Below, piece by piece: positions 1 through 6,121 of a stretch of DNA of 10,727 nucleotides; position 1 is the first letter of the stretch, and the number at the start of each line of letters is the position of its first letter. This DNA comes from Chitinispirillaceae bacterium. GTDB taxonomy: Bacteria > Fibrobacterota > Chitinivibrionia > Chitinivibrionales > Chitinispirillaceae. The notes below the pieces were generated by a model. The model saw only the letters and a list, made by a program, of their open reading frames with translations. It did not search any database and was not told where the DNA came from. A program made the translations under genes and the position numbers. The stretch is from positions 1 through 10,727 of the forward strand of contig JAFGOU010000141.1 of assembly GCA_016926315.1 (NCBI GenBank), written 5' to 3'.

Positions 1-234
1 AAAACAGAATCTTGATATCATGGAATACCTTGAAAAATGTTTCAACCCTTACAGCAATTTTGTAAACTTACTACCTGAATAGTTACCATAAAAGTAATCT
101 TTATTTTTCTGATCTGTGAAGATCCGTTTTTCCGTAACTTGTCCCGAACTTAGTTTACCCTGAGCCTGCCGAAGGGAGGGATCCGCATGCGGTGCTTTTT
201 TCCGGCTCCGCCGGCTTAGAGTTGTAAACACCTG
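1..234. other. Non-coding left flank with no supported gene
   Basis: I see no convincing gene in this stretch. The one longer open frame, on the minus strand, runs through a dispersed repeat at 154-176 and has no ribosome-binding site or recognisable domain. A small CCGGC-TCC-GCCGG hairpin lies at 202-214, about 20 bases beyond the stop of the receiver gene. It is followed on the minus strand by A rather than T, so it does not look like an intrinsic terminator. A CCGCATGCGG palindrome is at 183-192. Confidence 0.5.
154..176 (-). repeat. Dispersed repeat, CTTCGGCAGGCTCAGGGTAA type
   Basis: Read on the minus strand this is a variant of the core that recurs near 10299-10320 (TTCGACAAGCTCAGGGTGA) and, as a shorter piece, at 6948-6962. 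Such short elements are scattered through intergenic DNA of many environmental bacteria. When translated they give spurious RQAQGKL-like peptides, which explains the false open frame here. It has no transposase and is probably a non-autonomous or structural repeat. Confidence 0.7.
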
Positions 235-648
235 CTACGGGGATACGGTGCCATTGCTTGACATCAGCGTTCCCTGTGACGGCAGCGCCCCCATTGCCTG
301 GAGCATCTCCCCTATTTTTTCGGGAGAGACCGGTTTTTCGAGATACTTGTCGGCCCCGAGCTTGAAGACTCTTTCCCGCGTGTCATCTCCGCCGTAACCG
401 GTAATCGCGATTATTTTGCATTCGGTCTGTATCCGTCTCGTTTCCCTGATTACCTCGAGCCCTTCCCGCAGTTCGGAGCCCGAAAGCCGCAGGTCCGTGA
501 TGATCGCGCAATAGGACTTGTACTGGATCAATCGCCACGCATCTTTGAAGGTGGGCGCGGTGTCCACGGTAATGGAGGGTCCGCTCAGGCCTTTTTTAAA
601 GGCAAAGAGGACCACCTCCTCGTCGTCTACAATAAGAATTCTGCACAT
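235..648 (-). CDS. Stand-alone response regulator receiver (CheY/Spo0F-like)
   Basis: This 137-residue protein is a single phospho-acceptor (REC) domain. The acidic pair D8/D9 follows the first beta strand (RILIVDDEE). The phospho-acceptor is D52 (IITDLRLSG), the switch threonine is T83 (AITGYG) and the conserved lysine is K105 in LEKPVS, so all catalytic positions are present. The domain ends near residue 120 and is followed only by a short Ser/Gly/Pro tail, with no DNA-binding, GGDEF or AAA+ output. It should therefore act through protein contacts or as a relay, taking phosphate from a histidine kinase that is not in the window. The start is ATG at 648; GGAG lies about 14 bases upstream, which is rather far. 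It is transcribed away from the 1020-2226 operon, and a sigma-54-type promoter lies about 55 bases upstream. A truncated longer regulator is possible, but nothing follows the stop that would extend it. Confidence 0.9.
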   Translation of the reverse strand: MCRILIVDDEEVVLFAFKKGLSGPSITVDTAPTFKDAWRLIQYKSYCAIITDLRLSGSELREGLEVIRETRRIQTECKIIAITGYGGDDTRERVFKLGADKYLEKPVSPEKIGEMLQAMGALPSQGTLMSSNGTVSP

Positions 649-702
649 AGGTCTGGTTTTTTCTCCAGGGGGAAGAGATTAATCCGTGATTGTTTTTATA
701 AC

Positions 703-716
703 GCAATGATCGTGCC
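703..716 (-). promoter_or_regulatory. Sigma-54-type promoter for the receiver gene
   Basis: Read on the minus strand the site is GGCACGATCATTGC. It has the -24 GG and -12 GC ten bases apart and an exact GGCAC/TTGC match to the RpoN consensus TGGCAC-N5-TTGC apart from the first base. Predicted transcription starts near 691, about 43 bases before the ATG. It is the closest match to consensus in the window. Confidence 0.65.
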
Positions 717-760
717 GCGACAAGGTTGGACCGAGTTAATCGGTAGTAATCGAGATACTG

Positions 761-783
761 CCCGAAAAGGTGAGAATTTCGGG
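761..783. promoter_or_regulatory. Inverted repeat, possible activator site
   Basis: A perfect 7-base inverted repeat (CCCGAAA, 9-base spacer, TTTCGGG) is centred about 80 bases upstream of the predicted start of the minus sigma-54-type promoter. Its left part, CCCGAAAAGGTGA, resembles CCCGTAATGGTGA at 888-900 and CCCGAACAGGTCC at 2282-2294. A role as an enhancer-binding-protein site is inference from position only. Confidence 0.3.
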
Positions 784-885
784 ATTATCGGTTATTCCCC
801 GAACGGCTAATCTCCTGTCGATACGATGATACCGGTCGTTACTGAGAATCAGGTTCTTATAAGCAGCAAATAGATTTTGGTACAA

Positions 886-901
886 TCACCCGTAATGGTG
901 A
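886..901. promoter_or_regulatory. TCACC-N6-GGTGA inverted repeat, possible activator site
   Basis: A 5-base inverted repeat with a 6-base spacer is centred about 87 bases upstream of the predicted start driven by the promoter at 955-968. It includes the CCCGTAATGGTGA match to the motif seen upstream of two other sigma-54-type promoters. The spacing is typical for a sigma-54 activator, but no binding protein is known here. Confidence 0.3.
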
Positions 902-954
902 CGGCTTTGCCCAGGAACGTCGATTCCATCCTGAATTACCCGATAGTTGTTTCC

Positions 955-968
955 GGCATGGTTCTTGC
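955..968 (+). promoter_or_regulatory. Sigma-54-type promoter for the 1020-2226 operon
   Basis: The site GGCATGGTTCTTGC has GG and GC exactly ten bases apart and the TTGC box. The predicted start is near 980, leaving a leader of about 40 bases before the ATG at 1020. It shares the inner TGGTT with the site at 7068-7081. Confidence 0.6.
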
Positions 969-1019
969 GCCGTAGTTTACTATCATCAGTAAAAGCACAA
1001 GGGGAAAGAAGAGGGCGCC

Positions 1020-1256
1020 ATGATTATGCTCAGAAGCCGGAAAGGCTTGCCCATACTGCGGCTGATAACCGGGAGACCGCTCATGTGCCAGATTTTAATT
1101 CGCGTGCATGTAAAAGCGGAGCAGGAGTATCACTCCCAGGCCTATGCGATACGGGTCAACGGCGAAATCACGGAGCTACTGGTCGCCGACAAGAATGGGA
1201 AACTTCTGTGGATTGACACGGACCATCTTGAAGTCATTGAAGAAAAGAGGAATTGA
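1020..1256 (+). CDS. Small protein of unknown function, first gene of operon
   Basis: This 78-residue protein has no family that I recognise. It has no signal peptide or membrane segment. The C-terminal two thirds (from about residue 22) look like a compact alpha/beta fold: VHVKAEQEYHSQAYAIRV, then NGEITELLVADKNGKLLWIDTDHLEVIEE, with alternating hydrophobic strands and a charged helical end. The ATG at 1020 follows AAGAGGG with normal spacing. A second ATG at 1084 is preceded by GGGAGA and would give a 57-residue protein lacking the basic, less protein-like N terminus, so the true start is uncertain. The gene starts about 40 bases from a sigma-54-type promoter and ends 27 bases before the barrel-less OmpA gene, so the two are probably co-transcribed. 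Confidence 0.6.
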   Translation: MIMLRSRKGLPILRLITGRPLMCQILIRVHVKAEQEYHSQAYAIRVNGEITELLVADKNGKLLWIDTDHLEVIEEKRN

Positions 1257-1283
1257 TTTGCATGTTTCAAAAAAGGAGTTGCT

Positions 1284-1856
1284 ATGGCAGGTTTAAAATC
1301 AATCCGGTCCAGGTTCAGCGCTGCGGCGCTGTTATTTGCCTTCTTCCTTCTGCCGTCAATGCAATCGACTCAGGCAGGATCTGGCGTTACTACCGCCGAC
1401 TCGCTTGCCCTCATTCAGGTCGCGAGGAACATAGCTTATGAAAAAGAGAAACGCAACGATGCGGAAAACCAGTTGCTTTCAACCGGACAACTGGTTCTTG
1501 ACGCCGTGCACTTCAAGGCAGGAGAGACTGCTTTGTCAATCGCTTCAAAGCAGTACCTTAACGGTATAGGAAAAATGTTGCTCAAATACCCGAAATTGCT
1601 TCTTGAGGTAGGAGGCCATACCGACAATCTCGGTGACAGTGAATACAATATCGACCTGAGCAAGGGCCAGGCCGAGTCGGTACGCAACTATTTGATCAAG
1701 ATCGCGCCCGGTTTAAGCGCCGGTTTGAGCACCCGGGGATATGGAATGCGCATGCCAAAGGCGGACAATGGAACAAAAGAGGGCAGGCAATCAAACTGGA
1801 GGGTCCAGCTACGCGTTATAAACACCTATATGCTGAAGGAGTACAGCCAGCGGTGA
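1284..1856 (+). CDS. Barrel-less OmpA-like domain protein (exported)
   Basis: This 190-residue protein has a signal peptide (basic start, hydrophobic 11-24, likely cleavage after TQA near residue 31). A short helix follows (about 37-66), then one OmpA C-terminal domain (about 70-180). The domain shows GHTDN (D114), RGYGM and ADNGTKEGRQSN. It is a close copy of the last 150 residues of the 532-residue protein at 2645: by hand I count about 107 identities in 152 aligned positions. The beta-barrel and most of the long helical linker are absent. The arginine that binds diaminopimelate in this family (R286 of Acinetobacter baumannii OmpA; R472 in the sister protein) is Q129 here, and the usual NRRV is NWRV. 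The protein may thus bind peptidoglycan weakly or have another ligand. AAGGAG precedes the ATG with good spacing. No lipobox is seen, so a soluble periplasmic protein is most likely. Confidence 0.88.
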   Translation: MAGLKSIRSRFSAAALLFAFFLLPSMQSTQAGSGVTTADSLALIQVARNIAYEKEKRNDAENQLLSTGQLVLDAVHFKAGETALSIASKQYLNGIGKMLLKYPKLLLEVGGHTDNLGDSEYNIDLSKGQAESVRNYLIKIAPGLSAGLSTRGYGMRMPKADNGTKEGRQSNWRVQLRVINTYMLKEYSQR

Positions 1857-1890
1857 CACCGGGGCGGTCGGGGAGGTACCGGCATCAGGT

Positions 1891-2226
1891 ATGAGCTATT
1901 TTTTGGTGGTATTCGTCGGTCTGAGCCTGTTTTACCGGCTCACTCCGCACCGGCCCATGCGCTTTGCCGAAGTCTGGGTTGCCGCATTGTGCGCCACGGT
2001 CCTTCTACAGGTATGCGAAAGCCTGTTTGTAGTCTATCTGAAAAACTTTGCCACGTTAAACGCTATTTACGGGACGTTCGGCGGCATCATGGCATTGTTG
2101 TTATGGATTTACCTTTCCGGATGCATTTTCATATTTGGCGCCTGTCTGGGTGCAGCCCAGGTGGAAATGCGCTCACGCGCAACAACCGCGGTACCACCGC
2201 CGCTCCAATTGCGCATGGGCAAATAG
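1891..2226 (+). pseudogene. C-terminal remnant of a YihY/BrkB-family membrane protein
   Basis: The 111-residue frame matches only the last third of YihY/BrkB (formerly RNase BN) inner-membrane proteins, which usually have about 270-300 residues and six membrane helices. Seen here are LFYRLTPHRPMRFAEVW, a helix through VWVAALCATVLLQVCE, the family's YLKNFATLNAIYGTFGGI segment and the final helix ALLLWIYLSGCIFIFGACL, then a short tail. The N-terminal three helices are missing. Upstream the frame is open only back to a stop at 1834-1836 inside the OmpA-like gene, and that stretch encodes nothing BrkB-like. GGGAGG lies about 14 bases before the ATG, so translation is possible. It is either a decaying fragment joined to the OmpA duplicate by a rearrangement or a small three-helix protein kept in the operon; I favour the fragment. 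Confidence 0.7.
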
Positions 2227-2357
2227 CGTCGAGCAAATTCTCGTTAATACGATTCAGATTCTTACAACCAGACATTCACCACCCGAACAGGTCCAATAAC
2301 GACGCCTTTCATTTTGAGAATGCCGTTTCGGCGTTGAATTAGCTGATCTCAAAATCC

Positions 2358-2371
2358 GGCACGCTTCTTGC
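2358..2371 (+). promoter_or_regulatory. Sigma-54-type promoter for the OmpA barrel gene
   Basis: The site GGCACGCTTCTTGC has GG and GC ten bases apart and matches GGCAC and TTGC of the RpoN consensus, followed by A. The start is expected near 2383, about 260 bases before the coding region. A similar-looking GGCATTGTTGTTGC at 2683-2696 lies inside the coding region and is likely chance. Confidence 0.62.
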
Positions 2372-2521
2372 ATATTTATACCTTTGTGACTTTAAAGCAC
2401 GCTTGTTAGGCGAGGATACCACCATCGTGATAGAAAGAGTAATTCCTTGCGGTTAAAAAGTTCTGTTTGCAGGTAATACCATAGGTCGTTAAGTGAGTTG
2501 TGATATCGGGTATATAGAAGT

Positions 2522-2557
2522 AACCTTCCTCCCTGCCGGGCCACCGGCGCGGAGGTT
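2522..2557 (+). promoter_or_regulatory. GC-rich stem-loop in the OmpA leader
   Basis: AACCTTCC (2522-2529) can pair with GGAGGTT (2551-2557) with one bulged base. Inside it GCCGG (2535-2539) pairs with CCGGC (2544-2548) around a GCCA loop. Four T follow, too few for a confident terminator. A second small pairing is possible downstream (CGAGG 2577-2581 region with CCTCG near 2592-2596). I do not recognise a known riboswitch class. It could be an attenuator or an mRNA-stabilising element. Confidence 0.35.
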
Positions 2558-2644
2558 TTCGGGGCGACCCGTGAGCGAGGTGGGGCACTGTCCTCGACTG
2601 AGCTGACGGTTAAGCGATCCCTTTCTTTTTTCAAAGGAGTTTTT

Positions 2645-4243
2645 ATGTTACGTTCAAAAACAACCGCAGCGAGGTTCTGTGCGGCATTGTTGTTGCTTTC
2701 CATCGTTTTGTTGCCGGCATCACTTTGGGCTCAGTCGGATGCTGACGGCACCACCCCGGTGTATTCGCCCGTGGTTAATGGCGAAGCGTTGCGCGGGTTG
2801 AGCGCCATCGGTTCAGCCGAGTCCATGGGCGCCGGCCGTATCACCTTCAATGTGCTGGCTCCCTGGTATAACCAGCGGGTAGGATACCTTACCTCGCCGA
2901 ACGCCGGCGCCAATCTTTTTACCGGCACCGGTGCGTTTTCTTACGGTGTCAATTCACATGTCGATCTTTTCGGGTCCATCGCCGGGTTCGGCATGAATAA
3001 TTATACCAACACCAACAAGAGTTCCGGCCTGGGGACGATCCGCGCCGGTGCGCAAGGCTCCCTGCCTTTTCCACAGTATGCCTTCATCCGCATGGGAGGC
3101 CAGGCGTCGATCATCGGCGGCACGTCGGCCAACCAGATCAATACCTACCGGGCCGACGGGTACAACTATTTCGAAACCCGCACAGGGTATGACTTTATGG
3201 GTAAACTCATGCAAACGGTGCAGGCCGGCAGTGAAGACTGGGGTATCAAGCTGCATGCAAACGAAGGCGGCGTCATGGGCGTCGATAACAGCGATCCCGC
3301 GCTGCTGCTTTTAGGCGCGGGCATACAGGCAAATGCGGGCTTCGCGGTCCTTGGCGCGGAAATCAACTCACGCACCAGGTGGAGCGATCCGGCGTTTAAA
3401 ACCGATCCGCTATGGTTCACGCCAACGCTTCATGTCCGCACGCCGTACCAGATGAACGCCATGGCCGGAATCGACGTTTCCCTTTCAGCGGACCGGCCCG
3501 GTGCTACTCCCCGCGCGCTCGAACCGTACCGTGTCTTCGGCGCGCTGGCTTTCTCCTTTGATATGCTGGCAACCAGGAGAAACGCGGAGTTCGCGAAAAA
3601 GGAAAAAGCGGCGGCCGACAAAGCGGCGCTGGAATTCAAGGCCGCCCAGTCAGCCAGAGAGGTCCGGTCGCTCACCATGAAATCGGCCGACGATTCCGCA
3701 ACACTTGCCGCTCAGAAGGCGTCCGGGCAGATAAAAATGGATTCGATGAAGATGGAAGCGGGTATTCTTGCCAAAAAGGCGACCGCCGATTCGCTGGCAC
3801 TGCTCCAGTCCGCCAGTAATCTTGCGTATGAAAAGGGGAAGCGGAGCGACGCCGAAAAACAGTTGCTGTCGACCGGCGAGCTGCTCCTTGACGCCGTGTA
3901 TTTCAAGAGCGGAGAGACTATCATCTCCATCAATTCAAAACCGTACCTGAATATTATCGGCAAAATGCTGCTCAAATATCCGAAACTGGAGATCGAGGTG
4001 GCGGGACATACCGATAATGTGGGCGGAATGGAATACAATGTCGGTCTCAGCCAGGGTCGGGCTGATGCGGTACGCAGCTATCTGACCGGAGTCGCGCCCG
4101 GATTAAATTTAAGCGCGCGCGGATATGGAATGAACATGCCCAAGGCTGACAACGACACGAAAGAGGGGCGGCTCTCAAACCGTCGCGTCGAGTTGCGCGT
4201 GACGAACAGGGATGCGCTGCAGGAGTACAGTCAGGTGGAGTAA
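2645..4243 (+). CDS. OmpA-family outer-membrane barrel protein with peptidoglycan-binding domain
   Basis: This 532-residue protein has a signal peptide (hydrophobic 11-26, cleavage after LWA near residue 29). An N-terminal region rich in aromatic and glycine residues (about 35-308) fits an outer-membrane beta-barrel. A charged Ala/Lys/Glu helix of about 100 residues (about 310-410) follows and probably forms a coiled coil, and an OmpA C-terminal domain ends the protein (about 415-520). The peptidoglycan-binding residues of the family are present: D457 in GHTDN and R472 in LSQGRA, with NRRVEL at 512-517. It should tether the outer membrane to the cell wall, the long helix spanning the periplasm. 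AAGGAG is well placed before the ATG. The last 150 residues are duplicated in the barrel-less protein at 1284. It is the first gene of a likely run that includes glgA. Confidence 0.92.
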   Translation: MLRSKTTAARFCAALLLLSIVLLPASLWAQSDADGTTPVYSPVVNGEALRGLSAIGSAESMGAGRITFNVLAPWYNQRVGYLTSPNAGANLFTGTGAFSYGVNSHVDLFGSIAGFGMNNYTNTNKSSGLGTIRAGAQGSLPFPQYAFIRMGGQASIIGGTSANQINTYRADGYNYFETRTGYDFMGKLMQTVQAGSEDWGIKLHANEGGVMGVDNSDPALLLLGAGIQANAGFAVLGAEINSRTRWSDPAFKTDPLWFTPTLHVRTPYQMNAMAGIDVSLSADRPGATPRALEPYRVFGALAFSFDMLATRRNAEFAKKEKAAADKAALEFKAAQSAREVRSLTMKSADDSATLAAQKASGQIKMDSMKMEAGILAKKATADSLALLQSASNLAYEKGKRSDAEKQLLSTGELLLDAVYFKSGETIISINSKPYLNIIGKMLLKYPKLEIEVAGHTDNVGGMEYNVGLSQGRADAVRSYLTGVAPGLNLSARGYGMNMPKADNDTKEGRLSNRRVELRVTNRDALQEYSQVE

Positions 4244-4348
4244 GGGGCCGGGTGGTAACGAAGGTGGATGAATTCACGGGATGGGGTTGAACCAGGGCCG
4301 ATGAACAGCCGTGGTCGACCCGTCCCTGTTTAAACGAAGGAAACAACC

Positions 4349-4558
4349 ATGGAGAAGGTAAGAAGATTCCTCCTGATATTCGGCATGGGAATGGCCGCGA
4401 TCCCGGGTTTCTTGTTTCTGGCAAAAATGTCGAGGCTTCGCTTTCGCAAAGGCAATGACAATAGCGCGGATAAAAGCCTGGATGATAAGTTGAGGAAACT
4501 GAAGGTCGCTCTTGAGAAGGCGACGGCGCTTCTTAAAGGCGTTATAAACGTCAGGTAG
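4349..4558 (+). CDS. Small single-pass membrane protein with charged helix (paralogue A)
   Basis: This 69-residue protein has a hydrophobic helix at about residues 7-25 (FLLIFGMGMAAIPGFLFL). A basic stretch follows, then an amphipathic helix (about 42-66) containing SLDDKLRKLKVALEKATALL. A protein with the same plan and a related tail (SVDEKIRESKDALEKATAHV) is encoded on the other side of glgA at 6122, so the two are probably paralogues. The architecture recalls YtxH-type small membrane proteins, but I see no diagnostic motif and assign no function. GAAGGAAA precedes the ATG. It lies 105 bases after the OmpA gene and 26 before glgA, in the same direction. Confidence 0.72.
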   Translation: MEKVRRFLLIFGMGMAAIPGFLFLAKMSRLRFRKGNDNSADKSLDDKLRKLKVALEKATALLKGVINVR

Positions 4559-4584
4559 TACGCAAACCCTCGAAAGGGAACGTG

Positions 4585-6078
4585 ATGAACATTGTCCATG
4601 CAACGGCCGAATTATATCCCTATGCAAAAACCGGCGGGCTTGCGGATATGGCTGGGGCACTGGTGTCCACGCTAGCCGCAAAGGGCCACGCCATTTCGGT
4701 CTTTATGCCCGGATACCGGGAGGTGTTTGAGCACCCGGACGCCCATGCGGCGGAGGGCCTTTTGGCGCTTGGAAACAGCGGCGGCGAGATACGGACTTTT
4801 TCACCGGAAAAAAACCTGACGGTTTTTCTTGTTTGTAACCGGGCGTATTTCGATCGCAACGGCATCTATGGTAATGATGGCCGCGATTTCGACGACAACC
4901 AGCAGCGGTATATTTTTTTTATCAGGGCGGTGGTGGAGACGATGCGTTCGCTCAGGATTTGTGCCGACATCGTCCATTGCCATGATTGGCAGACGGCGTT
5001 GCTCCCGCTTTTGCTGCAATACGCCCGGTTACGTTATGGCGTGACGCTTGCGAAAAAAACCGTATTCACGATCCATAACATCGCTTTTCAAGGCACCTTT
5101 CCGATGCGTTCGTTTGATCGGGCGGGCCTGCCCGAAGAATTGGCCGGCATCAGTGATCTCGAATACTACGGTCAAATAAATATGCTGAAAGGCGGTCTGA
5201 TTTTCGCCGACCAGGTAACGACCGTAAGTCCGCGCTACGCAAGGGAAATCCGGACGACTGAATTCGGCTGCGGTCTCGACAAGGTCGTTGCCATGCGGGG
5301 AGACAGGCTGATCGGCCTGCTTAATGGCATTGATTCCGCCGTGTGGAATCCCGTTACCGATGAGTACCTTCCGTCCCGCTATTCTGCAGCGGATATGAGC
5401 GGTAAATACCTCTGTCGCAAGGAACTGCTGAAAAAACTTTCTTTAGGTACGGAATACAATGGTCCGGTTTTTGGCATGGTTTGCCGTCTGACCGGACAGA
5501 AAGGCATCGACCTGGTCCTTGCCAATAAAGACCTGTTTACGAGCGAGGGGCGGTTGATCGTGCTTGGAACAGGAGAGCGCCGTTATGAGGAGGCGCTGGC
5601 TACCCTTGCGGCATCCGCGACGGGAAAAATCGCCTTCTGCAACCGTCAGGACGAAGCATTGAGCCACCTCGTCGAGGCGGGTAGTGATTTTTTTCTCATG
5701 CCGTCGCTGTTCGAGCCGTGCGGGCTCAATCAGATGTACTCGCAGAACTACGGTACGGTGCCTCTTGTCAGTCGCGTCGGCGGACTGTGTGACACGGTGA
5801 CCGATGTCGATAGGGAGCCTGAAAGCGGCACCGGGATCACTTTCCCGCCGGACGCTGCCGGCTTTCGCGACGGGTTGCTGCGGGCGTTGAGGCTGTTTGC
5901 CGATACACCGCGCCTTGTCGCCGTTCAACAACGAGGCATGCGGAAGGATTTTTCCTGGATAAATGCGGCCATGGCCTATGAGCAACTGTATCGGGAAACC
6001 CTGGCATCGACATCGATAGGACAAAACCAGGCACGATTTGCACCATTAGCGGAGAGTGAAATGGCCAGGGCCGGCTGA
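4585..6078 (+). CDS. glgA: Glycogen (starch) synthase, ADP-glucose type
   Basis: The 497-residue GT5 enzyme transfers glucose from ADP-glucose to the growing alpha-1,4-glucan in the cytoplasm. The N-terminal Rossmann domain opens with MNIVHATAELYPYAKTGGLAD; E9 and the ADP-glucose-contacting K15 of KTGGLAD match the E. coli numbering. CHDWQTALLP (about 132-141) and FTIHNIAFQG (about 161-170) are family signatures. In the C-terminal domain RLTGQKG (R301, K306) binds the phosphates, and E377 in MPSLFEPCGLNQ is the catalytic-site glutamate, again at the E. coli position. Length is close to the family's usual 475-490, with a short extra polar tail. ATG at 4585 is preferred to GTG at 4582 because AAAGGGA then has normal spacing. 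No glgB, glgC or glgP is in the window. It sits between two paralogous small membrane proteins, an unusual setting. Confidence 0.95.
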   Translation: MNIVHATAELYPYAKTGGLADMAGALVSTLAAKGHAISVFMPGYREVFEHPDAHAAEGLLALGNSGGEIRTFSPEKNLTVFLVCNRAYFDRNGIYGNDGRDFDDNQQRYIFFIRAVVETMRSLRICADIVHCHDWQTALLPLLLQYARLRYGVTLAKKTVFTIHNIAFQGTFPMRSFDRAGLPEELAGISDLEYYGQINMLKGGLIFADQVTTVSPRYAREIRTTEFGCGLDKVVAMRGDRLIGLLNGIDSAVWNPVTDEYLPSRYSAADMSGKYLCRKELLKKLSLGTEYNGPVFGMVCRLTGQKGIDLVLANKDLFTSEGRLIVLGTGERRYEEALATLAASATGKIAFCNRQDEALSHLVEAGSDFFLMPSLFEPCGLNQMYSQNYGTVPLVSRVGGLCDTVTDVDREPESGTGITFPPDAAGFRDGLLRALRLFADTPRLVAVQQRGMRKDFSWINAAMAYEQLYRETLASTSIGQNQARFAPLAESEMARAG

Positions 6079-6121
6079 ATGAAACACAAACGGCAGTTTA
6101 TCACCTGGAAGGAAGGTGCCC

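Larger units (their letters stand above)
649..1019. promoter_or_regulatory. Divergent regulatory region between receiver gene and OmpA-like operon
   Basis: No gene is supported in these 371 bases. The region holds two outward-facing sigma-54-type promoters (703-716 minus, 955-968 plus) and two inverted repeats: CCCGAAA/TTTCGGG at 761-767/777-783 and TCACC/GGTGA at 886-890/897-901. These lie roughly 80-90 bases upstream of the predicted start sites of the minus and plus promoters respectively, which is the usual distance for sigma-54 activator binding. Base composition is visibly lower in GC than in the neighbouring genes. Confidence 0.55.
2227..2644 (+). promoter_or_regulatory. Regulatory region and long leader upstream of the OmpA barrel gene
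   Basis: No gene is supported in these 418 bases. The first part holds a motif CCCGAACAGGTCC (2282-2294), a short hairpin (2319-2335) and a sigma-54-type promoter (2358-2371). From the predicted start near 2383 a leader of about 260 bases runs to the ATG. Its middle (2521-2600) is much richer in GC than its surroundings and can fold. AAGGAG immediately precedes the coding start. Open frames on the minus strand here lack ribosome-binding sites and family signatures. Confidence 0.5.

Noticed and set aside
202..214. Hairpin CCGGC-TCC-GCCGG as terminator of the receiver gene
   Set aside because: On the minus strand it is followed by A, not T; on the plus strand no T-run follows either.
49..231. 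60-residue minus-strand open frame
   Set aside because: It runs through a dispersed repeat (RQAQGKL-type peptide), lacks a ribosome-binding site and shows no domain.
897..910. GGTGACGGCTTTGC with GG-N10-GC spacing
   Set aside because: It lacks the GGCA part of the -24 box and overlaps the inverted repeat; the better site is at 955-968.
1989..2342. 117-residue plus-strand frame overlapping the BrkB fragment
   Set aside because: It is an out-of-frame shadow; the BrkB frame has clear membrane helices and family motifs.
2683..2696. GGCATTGTTGTTGC as a further sigma-54 promoter
   Set aside because: It lies in the signal-peptide codons (Ala-Leu-Leu) of the OmpA gene with no start codon at a fitting distance; likely chance, and a reminder that the pattern can occur by chance.
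2392..2703. Minus-strand frames over the OmpA leader
   Set aside because: They have no ribosome-binding site, low-complexity Arg/Pro sequence, and overlap the signal-peptide coding region of the real gene.
5443..6024. 193-residue minus-strand frame opposite glgA
   Set aside because: It is antisense to the catalytic domain of GlgA, with no ribosome-binding site or domain.
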